Assembly: GCA_018873225.1 (NCBI GenBank)
Contig: JAEILZ010000007.1
Coordinates: 3,844,001-3,908,000 of the forward strand
Direction of reading: 5' to 3'
Length of the DNA: 64,000 nucleotides
Origin: [Phialemoniopsis] sp. UDSM-2020
Lineage: Eukaryota; Ascomycota; Sordariomycetes; Thyridiales; Thyridiaceae
Under the pieces are notes generated by a model. The model did no database searches, was not told the DNA's origin, and worked only from the letters and a program-made list of their open reading frames with translations. Below are positions 45,687 through 56,917 of the stretch, piece by piece (the stretch's first letter is position 1; every line of letters begins with the position of its first letter). The translations under genes were made by a program, and so were the position numbers.

Positions 45687-48640
45687 CCCCTCCTTGCCTC
45701 CTTCTCACTCGTCTACCACAGGTGCGTGACGCCCTGTATACGTGCGCGCGTGGGGAGGGGCCTTTTTTGGTTGAGAGGGTGTGCTCGTGTCGTTGGGGCC
45801 CCAGCGGCGTATACGCCCGACAAGTCCCTTTTCGTGGGGGGCCGGTGGGTGACATTGCCTTGTCAGTCCCTCCAATGACTTGCAGGACTGCCCGCCTGTG
45901 CCCGCGTCCAAAGGGGTGGACGGATGCCCCCTGCGTGCGTTGGTACCACGACATCTCAGGGGCCACGACGCCACTGGCTGAGGGAGTCCGAATGGAGACA
46001 AGAAAAGAAAAACGGTTTCTCTGTGTGTGTACGTGCGTTCTAATGGTGGCGGCGGTTGATGGCCTGTTGGCTGGATCAGCAGGCGATCAAGGTTCACTTC
46101 GGCCTGTCGGGTGTGTTATTCTACCAATATTTCCTTGTTTGCATTTTGCATCCCTTCCTTTCTCCCCTGTGTTTTCCTTTTCTCACTCACACCTCCGGAG
46201 GGGGGCCCAAAGTGACGGGCATCCGACGGCGGATGGCTGCGTGACGGCTGCAACGTTGTTATGTCATCGGCAACGCAGACTGAGGGAAAGAATCGTGGCC
46301 CTACTGGTCCCGGAGGGCTCTGACAGGCAGGCTGCGCCTCCACCATGAGAGCGCCACAATCAATCTGGAACAGGCACGATATTCTTTGACACCTGACAGC
46401 GCCTCGGGGGCATCCATCCTTTCAGGGTTCTTGTCCGGGACAGCTGTCGACAGTCCCGACAGGTCAAGCACCTACCCGAATTATATGTGCTGTTATCTTT
46501 AGCAACATGTCGTTGCCACAGCTGGCTTGCTCTGGTCAATCTCTGGTTGAGCCTTTTGATCTTCAGCTTCAACTTCAATCCTTGGCTGAAAAGACCATGC
46601 TCTCGGCTTCGGCTATGGTGTCTCTTCAACCTGTCGTGCCGTTGTCGTCGCGTTCGTCCTCGGATGTGGCACACCATTATTGCGTCTTCATCGTCAATAC
46701 GAGATTTCTCAATTTCGCTCCTCCCTGTGCCTGCTGATACAGGCTATAATGCGTCGCCATTGCATTCGGATATTCGAAGACACGTATCGGAACAACCACT
46801 TCCTTCTCATGGCAGCCTGCATCACCCACATCACCGCAGCCGGGCATTGGGTCGTTGACAGTCACTCATCTTCTTTTTCATGTCTTACACACAACGTATC
46901 AGCATTTACGAGCCAGCCTTGCCAGCATAATCTTTCTACAAGGGGGGGTCTTCAACGACTTCTCGTACCTCTGGCTACTCGGACATACGTGCAAGATCCG
47001 GAGTTCATTTCAACGATTGGCGCAAAAAGAGAAGAAGAAGAAGAAGAAGAATACCCATTAGAAATGGAAACGGTTACGAAAAGATTGTCTTGCATCGCAG
47101 GTCTCGGACAGCATACTATTCCCCATCGGGGGGGAAAGACAAACCGGGACCAGCCTGGGGTTGTCGCACAAGCGTGTTTTGCTCTTTCTGCTTTTCGGTC
47201 AAACCAGTGTGCAACTATTGTAGTCTCTATTGTCTTCAAATCATGTCTCCCGGTCGGGTATATCAATGTATCGGTGGCCTTGCTCTGAGGGTTACGAGAG
47301 CTTCGTGGCGCGATGTATTATCCGCACTAGGATCGGGTAGATGAGAGGTTCAGACTCCCTCAAGTCATCAACCTCGCACTAATTAACTCATAAAACCTTA
47401 CATGATGCGGTCTTTGATGTCGTGTGCTTTTATTAAGTACGAGAGTTGACAAGCAATGTGAGTAATGACGACTGTACTTGAAACAGGCGATGTCTGGATG
47501 TCGAACTTCTCCGCTGTGATTCTGAGACAGGTCATCGGCGCTTTTGCCGGGCATACGAGAGACACGCCGAGAGACGCGGTCGGTGTTCCTCAGTGTCCTG
47601 TTCCGGATGTTGTGGCAGGGGACCGCCGTCGATCGGTCAAATCCGGCGGCGCGGAACAAGCCCATATCCGAGCAAGCACTGGAGCTCACCTGTAAGGCTT
47701 GAGCACTATTTCAAGCTTCGCGCCGTCAAAATAGGAAGCTGGTAGCGTGCTCCAATGCCATGGCTCGGTTTGTCAGCTGGCTGGGACAGACTTCGGCCTT
47801 ACCATTGAAGCTTCATCTCGGAACCAATCGCTTCCTTGCTATGGCGCCTCTTAGCACACGACCGGATGGCGTCATCTGCGGAAGGGTGGGCCACACCAGA
47901 CCAGTGCTCCGTAGAACCATGGAGCCGTCCAGTCAGTCCGTTAGACATGTCCGCCGCTGAAGATCCCCAATAACACCATCTGCCCCAGGAATCTGTGGTA
48001 TCATCCGGCCGCTACCTTATTGCACACCACTCACAGCAAACTGTCCTGCACATCTGTGTGTGCATCCAAAGAAGGGATGGCACCATAACCAGGCGTTCCC
48101 GCGTGCTCGGTAGCTTGCTCTCGTTTCTTTGCTTCAGCTTGCAGATCCGATCCCGTCTGGGCCACAAAGCCTGGAAACGTGCTGGCTGATGCTTGCTAGC
48201 GTCAGAGGATCCCCCCACGCACAAGCGGTTCTTCTCCCCGGAAACCCACTCCAGATGACATCTTCCTTTTTTGTCTCAGCGGAGTCGCCGCCGTTGGGGG
48301 TAGAATTGCTTTTCACAGGGCGCGCATCGTTGAGATCGAGGAAAGCTCGTGAGCGGGAGATCTACATTTATATCAAAGCACCCACTGGCTTGTGGGCTAG
48401 GTCTTCTTCCCTTTCCCACTTTGAAGATTTGGACGCATACCACGGCTGAGCGGAGTGCAGCATTACAGATCGCGTTTTCAGTGGTACGACCAGAATAAAT
48501 TGCACAGAAATCTGGCAAAACCACCTGCGTGCCAGCCACCAAAAGAAAGGCAGTCCTCAGCTGCTGACTTTCTCCACCGCTGTTCCGACCGCACCACTTT
48601 CCGTCCGTGTCTTGCCTTGCCTTGTGCCGATCCGCCAGCC
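45687..48640. other. Intergenic tract (2.95 kb)
   Basis: 3' flank of the Ser-rich regulator and promoter of the MFS gene. Includes a GAA microsatellite at 47029-47051. No coding sequence supported. Confidence 0.4.
47029..47051 (+). repeat. (GAA)n microsatellite
   Basis: About seven GAA/AAG trinucleotides without interruption. Simple repeat, useful as a marker only. Confidence 0.85.
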
Positions 48641-50301
48641 ATGGCCGAATCGCCGCCCCACGAAAAGACGGCCCTGCCGCCCCAAGACACCGGTCCCGGC
48701 CCTACTGGCGCGGACGGGTCGCGCCTCGGGGACTCGGTCGCCGTCGGCTACGACGACGTCGCCATCATCCCCAAGGGCCAGATCGACCCAGTCTACGAGG
48801 CCAAGGCGCGCGTCCTCAACCGCGCCATCCAGGAGATGGGCATGGGCTGGTACCAGTGGCAGCTCTTCATCGTCGTCGGCTTCGGCTGGGCGAGCGACAA
48901 TCTGTGGCCCATCGTCACCTCGCTCATCTTGACCCCCGTCGGCAACGAGTTTCGCCCGGGCCGGCTGCCCTTGCTCACTCTATCCCAGAATATCGGCTTG
49001 CTCGCCGGCGCCATCTTCTGGGGCTTTGGCTGCGACATCTTTGGTCGCAGATGGGCCTTTAATCTGACTCTGGGTCTGACCGCCCTATGGGGCCTCGTGG
49101 CCGCTGGCTCGCCCAGCTTCGCCGCGATCGGTGTCTTTGACGCATTCTGGTCCTTTGGCGTCGGCGGCAACCTGCCCGTCGACTCGGCCATCTTCCTCGA
49201 GTTCCTCCCGCAATCGCACCAGTTTCTGCTAACCATCCTGTCCATCGACTGGGCCCTGGCGCAGGTCATCGCCACGCTCGTCGCCTGGCCGCTGCTCGGC
49301 AACCTGACCTGCCAGCAGACCGACGCCGCGTGCACAAAGGGCGAGAACATGGGCTGGCGCTACTTCCTCATCGCCATGGGCGGCATGACGCTCCTCATGT
49401 TCCTCGTCCGCTTCGTGCTCTTCAAGATCCACGAGTCGCCCAAGTACCTGGTCGGCAAGGGCGAGGACGAGCGGGCCGTCGAGGTCGTGCACCACGTCGC
49501 CAAGCTCAACGGCAAGACGACGACGCTCACGATCGAGGACCTGCGGGCGTGCGAGCCCGAGGGCTATGTTTTCCAGGGCAGCACCGCTACCGACGCGATC
49601 AAGCGGCACGTCGAGGACCTCAAGTTCGACCGCGTCAAGGCCCTCTTCGCCACGAAGCGACTTGCTCTCTCCACCGGCATGATCATGGCCGTCTGGGCGC
49701 TGATCGGCCTCGCATACCCGCTGTACAATGCGTTCATCCCTTATATCCAGGCCAGCCGCGGTGTCGGTTTTGGCGACGGCTCGACCTACATCACGTACCG
49801 GAACTCGCTCATCATTGCCGTTCTCGGCGTGCCCGGGGCCCTTCTGGGTGGATGGCTTGTGGAGTTGCCCCGACTTGGCAGGAAGGGGACGCTCTCCATC
49901 TCGACGGTCATCACGGGTGTCTTTCTGTATGGGTCAACGACCGCCAAGACCTCCAATGGGCTGCTGGGCTGGAACTGCGCGTTCAACTTTACCAGCAACA
50001 TCATGTACGCCGTTCTCTATGGCTTTACACCAGAACTATTCCCTACGCCGCAGAGGGGCACCGGCAACGCGCTGACGGCGACATGCAATCGAGTGTTTGG
50101 CATCATGGCGGTAAGTCTTCAGCACAAAAGTACTCAAGCTGTGAGATATCAGGCTGACACATTATTCTGTAGCCAATTGTAGCCATGTTTGCAGATTTGT
50201 CAACGAGTTCGCCAGTTTACGCGAGTGGTGCACTGTTTATCGCTGCTGGTCTATTTGTTCTGATTTTACCTTTTGAGTCGAGGGGCAAGGCGGCATTGTA
50301 A
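48641..50301 (+). CDS. MFS transporter, SV2/metabolite:H+ symporter-like (532 aa, 2 exons)
   Basis: Twelve-helix plasma-membrane transporter of the major facilitator superfamily. Exons 48641-50110 and 50173-50301 sum to 1599 nt; the intron (GTAAGT to TGTAG) falls inside the last helices, IMAPIVAMFADL. An N-terminal polar tail of about 60 residues precedes the first helix (QLFIVVGFGWASDNLW). The inter-helix 2-3 motif appears as GCDIFGRRWAF, and LPVDSAIFLEFLP follows, as in fungal SV2/SVOP-like carriers. There is a large loop with two Cys (LTCQQTDAACTKG), a cytosolic loop of about 75 residues (GKGEDERAVEVVHHVAKLNG) and the second-half signature FTPELFPTPQRGTGNA. The frame is open 62 codons further upstream, but codon bias starts at 48641. 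Substrate unknown. Confidence 0.92.
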
Positions 50302-51502
50302 ATCGTCTTGATTCAAGACAATGGGCTGAGCTTATTATTGGGTTCGAGCTGGTTTGCTGTCGCTTGGGACTGGGAGTGAAAGAGTCTTCCGGATATCTTA
50401 CGCCGCGCACAATCATGTTGTATTCCCAACTCACGAGGATTTTTCTTGTTCTTGCGGGCGTCATTGAAAACTGTGCAAAACCGGCGAAGTCCAGATCCGG
50501 GGCATGGGCACCGATACGCTCAAATGGCATGATCTCTATCTGGGTATCGATTTGCCTTCTCAATCGTGCAGGCTAACTCGCTTTCTGTAAGCCAGTGCAG
50601 CATAATGATCCCAGAGAACCGCCTTGGCAACCACCCTCGGCATGGCTTGACTGTTGCATTAAAAGTACTCACTTTCATGAAACTATGCACAATTTCACAT
50701 ACAGTGATTGGAGAGTGGTTCTCTGAGGAAACGGAGTGGAGAAACAACGTGCCACGTCCCTGCAGGTAAGACGAGGTCCTTGAAGGCAGCAGTCAGTCGC
50801 TCTCCGTCTCGCTGAGCTCGGAATTAAAGCTTACGTTGAACCTATTTCGTGTATTGCACTGTACGCTCCACAAGTCAGCTTACCCCTGATGCCTTCTCCG
50901 ACCTTCTAGTAGAAGGAAACAGCCCCCTGTTCCGCAAGCTCAGCACCCCGCTGGACAGGCTGTTGTTGGAATTTCTTAGATATCTTGCACGGCCCGGTGC
51001 TTGGTACTGGGTGCTTCTCTTCGGCTACAAAACATGCTTGCCAGTTGGGAATGGTCGTTCTCGTGGGTCAAGACCTGTTTGAGCTGATTATTGCTCAATA
51101 TATGGGGCGTAGACTGCACGCGCAACCAGTTACCATCAGAATGCTGATGTACAGTATAAGTTTACCGCATGAGAGCAGCCATGGAGGTGTAAATAACATC
51201 CCCGTAAGGTATATTTTGAGATATGTTAACTAGAATTTGGAACGATGTCTGGTGCCTTAGCCGGGCTTATAGATGAACATCATCTTCCGTAATGAACATG
51301 AGACCCCCTAAACATCCCAAACATCGACCAATGGAGCCTGGTGGTCGAGTGACAAGCGGACCCAAGAACAGAAAAGCAGCTGTCTGACAAGGTTGTAACG
51401 AACATATTCTGCCAGCGTAGAAGCGTGCACGCCGATCACGCTTGACAGATAGAACAGGTCTTCAAATGAAAGTGTCAGGTGATATATATGGCCCTTGAAA
51501 GC
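50302..51502. other. Intergenic, convergent
   Basis: 1.2 kb of 3' flanks between the MFS gene and the Cys-rich protein gene. No gene recognised. Confidence 0.4.
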
Positions 51503-51826
51503 CTATTCCTGATATGACTGGACGTATGCGACCAACTCCTCGTCAGTCAGGGGATCCTGGCCGGCCGCGAGACGCTGGGCGTCAGTCTCGAGACGGGCGC
51601 AGCCCACGGGGCAGCGGCAGTCAGAGCGTGCGCCCAGACTGTTGCAGCAAGACGCAAAGTTGCTGAGACGCTCACTGATGCCACTGGCCGGGCAATCGTC
51701 GCTCGTAGGATTGCCGCCAACGCTGCGGCAGCAGGCGCGCGTGCCGTCGACATTGCTGCCACACTTGCACGCCTCGGCGACAGAGAAAAGAGCCGCAACG
51801 GCGGTGATGGCGGCGGTAAGCTTCAT
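51503..51826 (-). CDS. Small secreted cysteine-rich protein (107 aa)
   Basis: Intronless frame of 107 codons. A signal peptide of 19 residues (MKLTAAITAVAALFSVAEA) precedes a mature protein of 88 residues with ten cysteines in the order CKC, CC, C, CC, CRC, C, enough for five disulphides. The last third is an acidic helix (LTDEELVAYVQSYQ). This layout is typical of apoplastic small secreted proteins of fungi, including candidate effectors; it is not an obvious hydrophobin, since the CC doublets and spacing do not follow C-CC-C-C-CC-C and it is not especially hydrophobic. Codon bias and GC are higher than in the flanks. The role is inferred from architecture only. Confidence 0.78.
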   Translation of the reverse strand: MKLTAAITAVAALFSVAEACKCGSNVDGTRACCRSVGGNPTSDDCPASGISERLSNFASCCNSLGARSDCRCPVGCARLETDAQRLAAGQDPLTDEELVAYVQSYQE

Positions 51827-53340
51827 CTTGGTGGATATTTGGAAAAAGAAATCTTGCTTTATAGCAATGTCTTAGGAGTGTATGGATTACTGGCTTTTAC
51901 AAGTCTCGATTATTTTCACTCAGGAGCTATCAACTGCATTCTTATACTTGTCCGGTGGCTCTCATCAGTGCTTGATCTAGCTTTTTCTTTCCTTTGAAAT
52001 TGAGTAGCACACTTGTGTCACTCTAATTTGTATTTCGTATAGAACGTGAAGCCTTATCCCGCTACATCAAGTAGGACCTGATCCGCAAACATCAGCATCT
52101 CTGCTTACGTTCTCTGATGGCCTTTGGATCTGATAGGGTGCCTGGTGTTGGGCAAAGATGCCGATCTGTTGAACGCATCATTGTGGTCAGCCCATTCACG
52201 CGTACCTGCACAGCCTCCCGCGTCCCTATCCCACTTGCCGAGGTCGTGTCCAATACTACGCTCATAGCGGCATTTAACCGCTGCAGTCATGCGAGGGAAA
52301 CGCCTCAAGGCACGAGAGCGGCGTTGGTGATGGACTCCACAGACATAATTGCCCGCCTTACAGAACCTATAATAGGTCGCGCTTAAAGTCGCCTCACGTC
52401 ACTTTTACGCGCGCTGCAAATATGTAACAAAGCACAGACTTCAATTCTATCTCCCGTTGAGGAGCTGATGATTTGCTCACTACACTTTAAACTCGTCTGG
52501 CTTAGCTTCCAAGACGTGAATGCACAGATCAGCATTGACCTTAGGCTAAGATCCTTTAGAGATTCAGGGGCCATCCGCTATAAAGCTGTCTAGAATATGC
52601 ATGCCAGACTGGGACTCTGCGATTGGTGTGCAACGGAGGCGGGTATCACAGCTTTCAGTGACAGCCGTTAAGCACATACACCCAAGCCCTAACCTCTGAA
52701 AGAACATAGCATTCGTCACTGAAAACACTTCCACTGCAGACAACCATAGAATAGAACGGGCCGTAGAAGGACTACTTAGAAGTGCACTACGTGCGTTTAG
52801 ACTACAGAATAGATAGGCCCATAGGACACTCTGAGACAAATAAGTTAGGTAAATGAAATACTTAGCTGGCCTCGTTGCGCGGGCCTAATCTTACGAGCTG
52901 CAGGTCAGCAATGACATCACAACAATCAATGTAGAATGTGAAAAGACTAGCAAATTAATAACAGGGAAATTTACGGATAGTATAGGTGACACAAGATGAG
53001 GGGGTTAAAGCATAGATGATCCTGAGAGAGAAAAGTCTGAAGCTCAGGCTTGTGGGGAATGGCCTTGTGCACCGGGCTGGGCCTACTGCCCACAGCAGCC
53101 TGAGCATGAGTAGCTATTCGCACTACATTCGTCTTTTGAGAAGGAAACGAGTCACGTCAAATTCGGCTTATGTATGGGAAGCGAGATCTTTACTTAAAAG
53201 CTGTGTCTTGCCACACATTGGGCCCATTCATCAACAATATGGTTATGGTAGAGGAACACTGGCTGTAATACTAACGGAACTGGATTGGCGATCGAACAAG
53301 TAGCCGACAGACTGTGAAATCGCGAACTATGGGGATAACA

Positions 53341-53445
53341 TCAATTCTTCAAGCGGGTATTTGATTTCTTGCTTCATGCCTACCATTCTGTCTGATGGAA
53401 TGGGCTTCGACTATTCTACAAAGTTGCGTCTAGTCTGTGTGATTC
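53341..53445 (+). pseudogene. Relic fragment of ACS-type MFS transporter
   Basis: About 60 bp here align closely with exon 7 of the permease gene downstream (55690-55760): both carry tgatggNatgggcttcgac preceded by ttcatgcct and a related tctgtc block. The region is out of frame and its flanks have diverged, so it is a decayed duplicate of part of that gene or a close paralogue. Confidence 0.6.
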
Positions 53446-54001
53446 TTCATTAGTACCATGCAAGAATAGAGCTCTTGATTACACCGATCTTCGTAAGATC
53501 GTGGGGGCCGCATTCTGGTCTTCCAGCTCTACAAAGCGTCGAATCCTTGAAGAGACATCTTACAATCATATCAGATTAGGTGGTATGTCCTTGGGAAATG
53601 AGATACACGGAAAGTCGAAACAAATGGACGTCGACTACAGCGCCTACATTACCGTAGTTTTGGCCCCCATCGCGGACAGATACAACCCTTGCTTCCTACC
53701 CGTCAATGGTCCCGGGTCACGTTTCTAACTGGTAAGATTGGCATAAGCGCCCGGGGTGGTCATGAGTAAGGGCACGCAGACAGGTGGCATTCGAGCCGGC
53801 TGGGCTGGGTGTGTAAGCCGAGCCTCGGGCACCAGCCTCTTGTAGTCAAAGGTCCGACTGCTCAGAAGTGTGCCCGTGACGATATATCCACCTTGAGCAG
53901 AGAGATATAGCACCCTTTCTGTCCGGGTGGGTTCCGTTTCGTTGGCAAAGAGTTTGGGAGGCTCAGGGGCAAGAAGGGCCGCCAGCCAATCACAGACGCT
54001 G

Positions 54002-54012
54002 CCGAGCCGAGG
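54002..54012 (-). promoter_or_regulatory. CCTCGGCTCGG motif, permease promoter
   Basis: On the minus strand this reads CCTCGGCTCGG, identical to 60916-60926 in the promoter between the dehydrogenase-like and hydrolase genes. It lies about 400 bp before the permease start. Candidate regulator site by inference. Confidence 0.3.
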
Positions 54013-54281
54013 TCAGGAGAAGTGGGACGACCCAACAATGAGTCTCGAGATCCTCAAGATGGCCCTTTTCCGACTCGATTGGTAGACTTTCATGCTCTTA
54101 CCTTAGCACTAGCATCAATGAGGCTACTCTTGTCCTGCTCTTCAGCCAGTGGGACGACGTGCAATGGAAGGGGTGGATGGGATTCCCAGGCTTTACCACT
54201 CCACCTGCATTCTCGGCCACGGGGGAATATCGTGTCCGCCAAGAAGGCTTCTTTTATGGCGCTTACTGAGAGTGTAGATAG

Positions 54282-54288
54282 TATAAAT
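54282..54288 (+). promoter_or_regulatory. TATA box of ACS permease
   Basis: TATAAAT lies 128 bp upstream of the start codon at 54410, at a normal fungal distance. Confidence 0.45.
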
Positions 54289-54409
54289 GGTGCCATTTTA
54301 CCCCAGATACAGCCCCGGATTCTTCTGCATTGAATATACCAGTCCCCAGACTTCGTGACTGAGCGGTACTAATTGCAGCAATACGTTATTGAACCAGCGC
54401 TGAGTAGTG

Positions 54410-56592
54410 ATGGACTCCAAAGAGCTCCCGATATCTCGTCACGAGGATGACTTCAGTGACCAGAATCCACGTCTTGCCACGAAAAGTCTAGAGACTTCAG
54501 ACAGCTTCGAATCAGATTGGACACCCGAGGAGGAGAAGAAACTTGTGTAAGTCAAAAGAGCTTTGAATGTGACCCCTGTTAACTATCGACTGATTCTTCA
54601 CAGGCGCAGGATTGACCTTCGAGTGATTCCAACTCTATGCGTCATCATGGGGCTGTCTCTTCTCGACAGAGCAAACATTTCCTCGGCGTATGTAATCGGA
54701 ATGAAGAAGGACCTAGATATGGGCGTCGGTAAGTTGTCATTTCCGTTGGGGTTTCCTTGACAGTACATGCAAACTCACTGACCGTCACTGCCAGGTGGGC
54801 GTTATTCCCTGTCTTTATTAGTCTTCTTCATCGCCTACGGACTCCTCGAAATGCCTTCCAACCTGATCATCCGTCGTATCGGAGCTCGTCACTGGCTCGC
54901 CGCCAATATAACAGCGTGGGGTGCCATCGTCTTGGGCATGGGCTTCGCGCAACATTGGACCACCATCGCTATCTTGAGAGCGTTCCTTGGAGGTTTTGAA
55001 GCTTGCAGTCAGTTAAGTCATCACGGAAGCTATTGAGCAGTTGCTGATCAGGAAGTAGTCTTGCCCGGAGCTGTGTTCGTAATTGCCACATGGTACAAGA
55101 CCTTTGAGACAGCCCGTCGAATCTCAACATTCTTCATGATCGCTGTCATTCTGAACGGCTTCAGTGGAATTGTAAGTATTGATCCGCTTACGCATACGTC
55201 TTCAGCTGTCGTCGCCGATGATGGAAGCAATACTAACCTGCCTTACATGTAGCTTGCCTACGCTTTTTCTCGTATCTCAGTCGGCTCCGGTATCTACAGT
55301 CAAGGCTGGCGTTGGATTTACATCATCGAAGGAATGATCACAATTGTGGCTGGAGTTGTCTGTTGGGTATTCCTGGGAGACTGTATGTTCTGCAAGGCGT
55401 GGCAGGCTCCATCTTAGCTGTATACACCGACTAACGGCAAGCTTAGTTCCCGAACGGAGCACTTGGCTCACACCCAGACAACGACACATCGCGACCAAGC
55501 GTGTCGCCATGGAGCGCGACAATCGAGAATACGAACACGTCACTGTGAAGCAAGCTCTGCGGTACTGGGCCGATTGGAAGATTGGCATTTTGTAAGCATG
55601 GTGCCTTCACGACCTTGGTGCGGTATTGGCTTGTCTGACTAGGTCACAAAGCATGATATGCTATTTCTTCAGTGCTTCCAGCAGCTATTCAGTCGCTTTC
55701 TTCATGCCTGTTATCCTGTCTGATGGCATGGGCTTCGACTATTCCACGACCCTACTTCTGTCTACACCACCATGGGTATGGCTCTTTCATTTTGTATTCT
55801 AATTGTGCTGGAGACTGACTCTGCTTTTAGATCTTCTGCATCTTGATGTCGATCGCGGCAGCACATTGGTCAGATAGGTATAAGCTCAGATGGCCGTAAG
55901 TGGAGATCATATTGCATGTACAAATACGAAACACGAGTTGACAAAGTTGACTAGGGTTCTCGTCTTTCAATGCCTCAATACGTAAGTGCTTTCAAGCTTT
56001 AAGGCTGCCAGGATCGCAAACGCTGATTTTTCCCACCAGTATCGTCGGCCTCTTGCTCATCCTCTACGTCAAGGTCGTGGGAGTTAGGCTTTTTGGGTAA
56101 GTCTTATCGACGCTTCTCAACACCTGGATCGGTTGGCTGACAGTACCAGTGTTTTTCTTGCTACATACGGCGCGCAATCGAACGTGTTAGTTCCCGGGTC
56201 TGAAAAGTTTCTTGCATGAACTGACACTGATCAATCCTGTTCAGCCCGACTCTCCTGACCTACGCCCAGAACAACACGGGTGACCCTTCTAGGCGTGGGG
56301 TTGTGTCTGCCGCCGTACTGACGGCTGGTGCTGTTGGAGGAGTCTGTGGAAGCACAATCTTCCGGTCTCAGGACGCTCCCCAATACTTCCCGGGCATGTG
56401 GTGAGTAACCTGAGTAAGTGTATTCTGTATAGCCTATCTGACCGACTTCGCAGGACTAGTATTGGTATGCAGATACTCTACATAGTGTTGGTCATGGGGA
56501 TGACGTTCTATTACAAGCGCCAGAACACACTTCTGGACCAAGGGAAAGTCACTGCACCTCAAGGGCTTGAGCACTTCAGATACACGCTGTAG
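54410..56592 (+). CDS. ACS-family MFS permease, allantoate-permease-like (490 aa, 13 exons)
   Basis: Plasma-membrane anion:cation symporter of the Dal5/allantoate-permease family, which takes up organic acids, vitamins or small amides. Exons: 54410-54546, 54604-54728, 54795-55008, 55060-55171, 55253-55382, 55447-55591, 55652-55775, 55831-55895, 55955-55981, 56040-56096, 56144-56185, 56245-56400, 56454-56592; total 1473 nt, in frame across 12 introns. Family marks: WTPEEEKKLV and RRIDLRVIPTLCVIMGLSLLDRANISSAY at the N-terminus, a helix with LEMPSNL, FEACILPGAVFVIATWY with the arginine-rich ETARRIS, WRWIYIIEG, and the late helix AVLTAGAVGGVCGSTIF. It is somewhat short at the C-terminus. It heads a group of catabolic-type genes, so it may import their substrate. 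Intron density is the highest in the window. Confidence 0.9.
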
Positions 56593-56917
56593 ATACATCA
56601 GTTTTAGACGGTGGCTCTGTACTGCTCTCTCTATCTCAGAAAAAGAGCGTCATATACAAGACACGACCGTTCATAGATAAAACACGAGCTTCATATGAGG
56701 CCATCGACCATATCAAGATATGAGTATAGGAGTTTTCGCGATCGTGATGAATGCTCAACTCCGTACACACCAACCGTCATTTGACAAAGATTCACATGTT
56801 CAACGGAGGTACAAGGGTGATATTGTACCAAGTCTTACTACGCCATAGCACTTGATTGAATTTGGCACCCAGGTAGACTACGGTGTTCGTGGAAGCTTCA
56901 TATGAACTAATGACTAT
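56593..56917. other. Convergent intergenic region
   Basis: 325 bp between the permease and the cyclase-family gene, whose 3' ends face each other. No gene seen. Confidence 0.45.

Larger units (their letters stand above)
51827..54409. other. Intergenic region with decayed sequence
   Basis: 2.6 kb. Holds a relic of a transporter exon at 53341-53445 and AT-rich sequence at 52380-53340 with no intact frames, consistent with decayed DNA. The last 400 bp are the promoter of the ACS permease. Confidence 0.45.

Noticed and set aside
48455..48640. 62-codon upstream extension of the MFS gene
   Set aside because: In frame, but the codon usage is unlike the gene and the sequence reads like a leader; the ATG at 48641 has a good context (GCCATGG) and starts the biased region.
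49330..50157. 275-codon plus-strand frame inside the MFS gene
   Set aside because: Alternative frame of the transporter exon, Arg/His-rich and without membrane segments.
52383..53303. Several short frames on both strands that might be a transposase remnant
   Set aside because: No transposase motif, terminal inverted repeat or target-site duplication could be identified by eye; left as decayed intergenic sequence.
54022..54333. 103-codon plus-strand frame before the permease
   Set aside because: Overlaps the permease promoter with its TATA box and has no conserved features.
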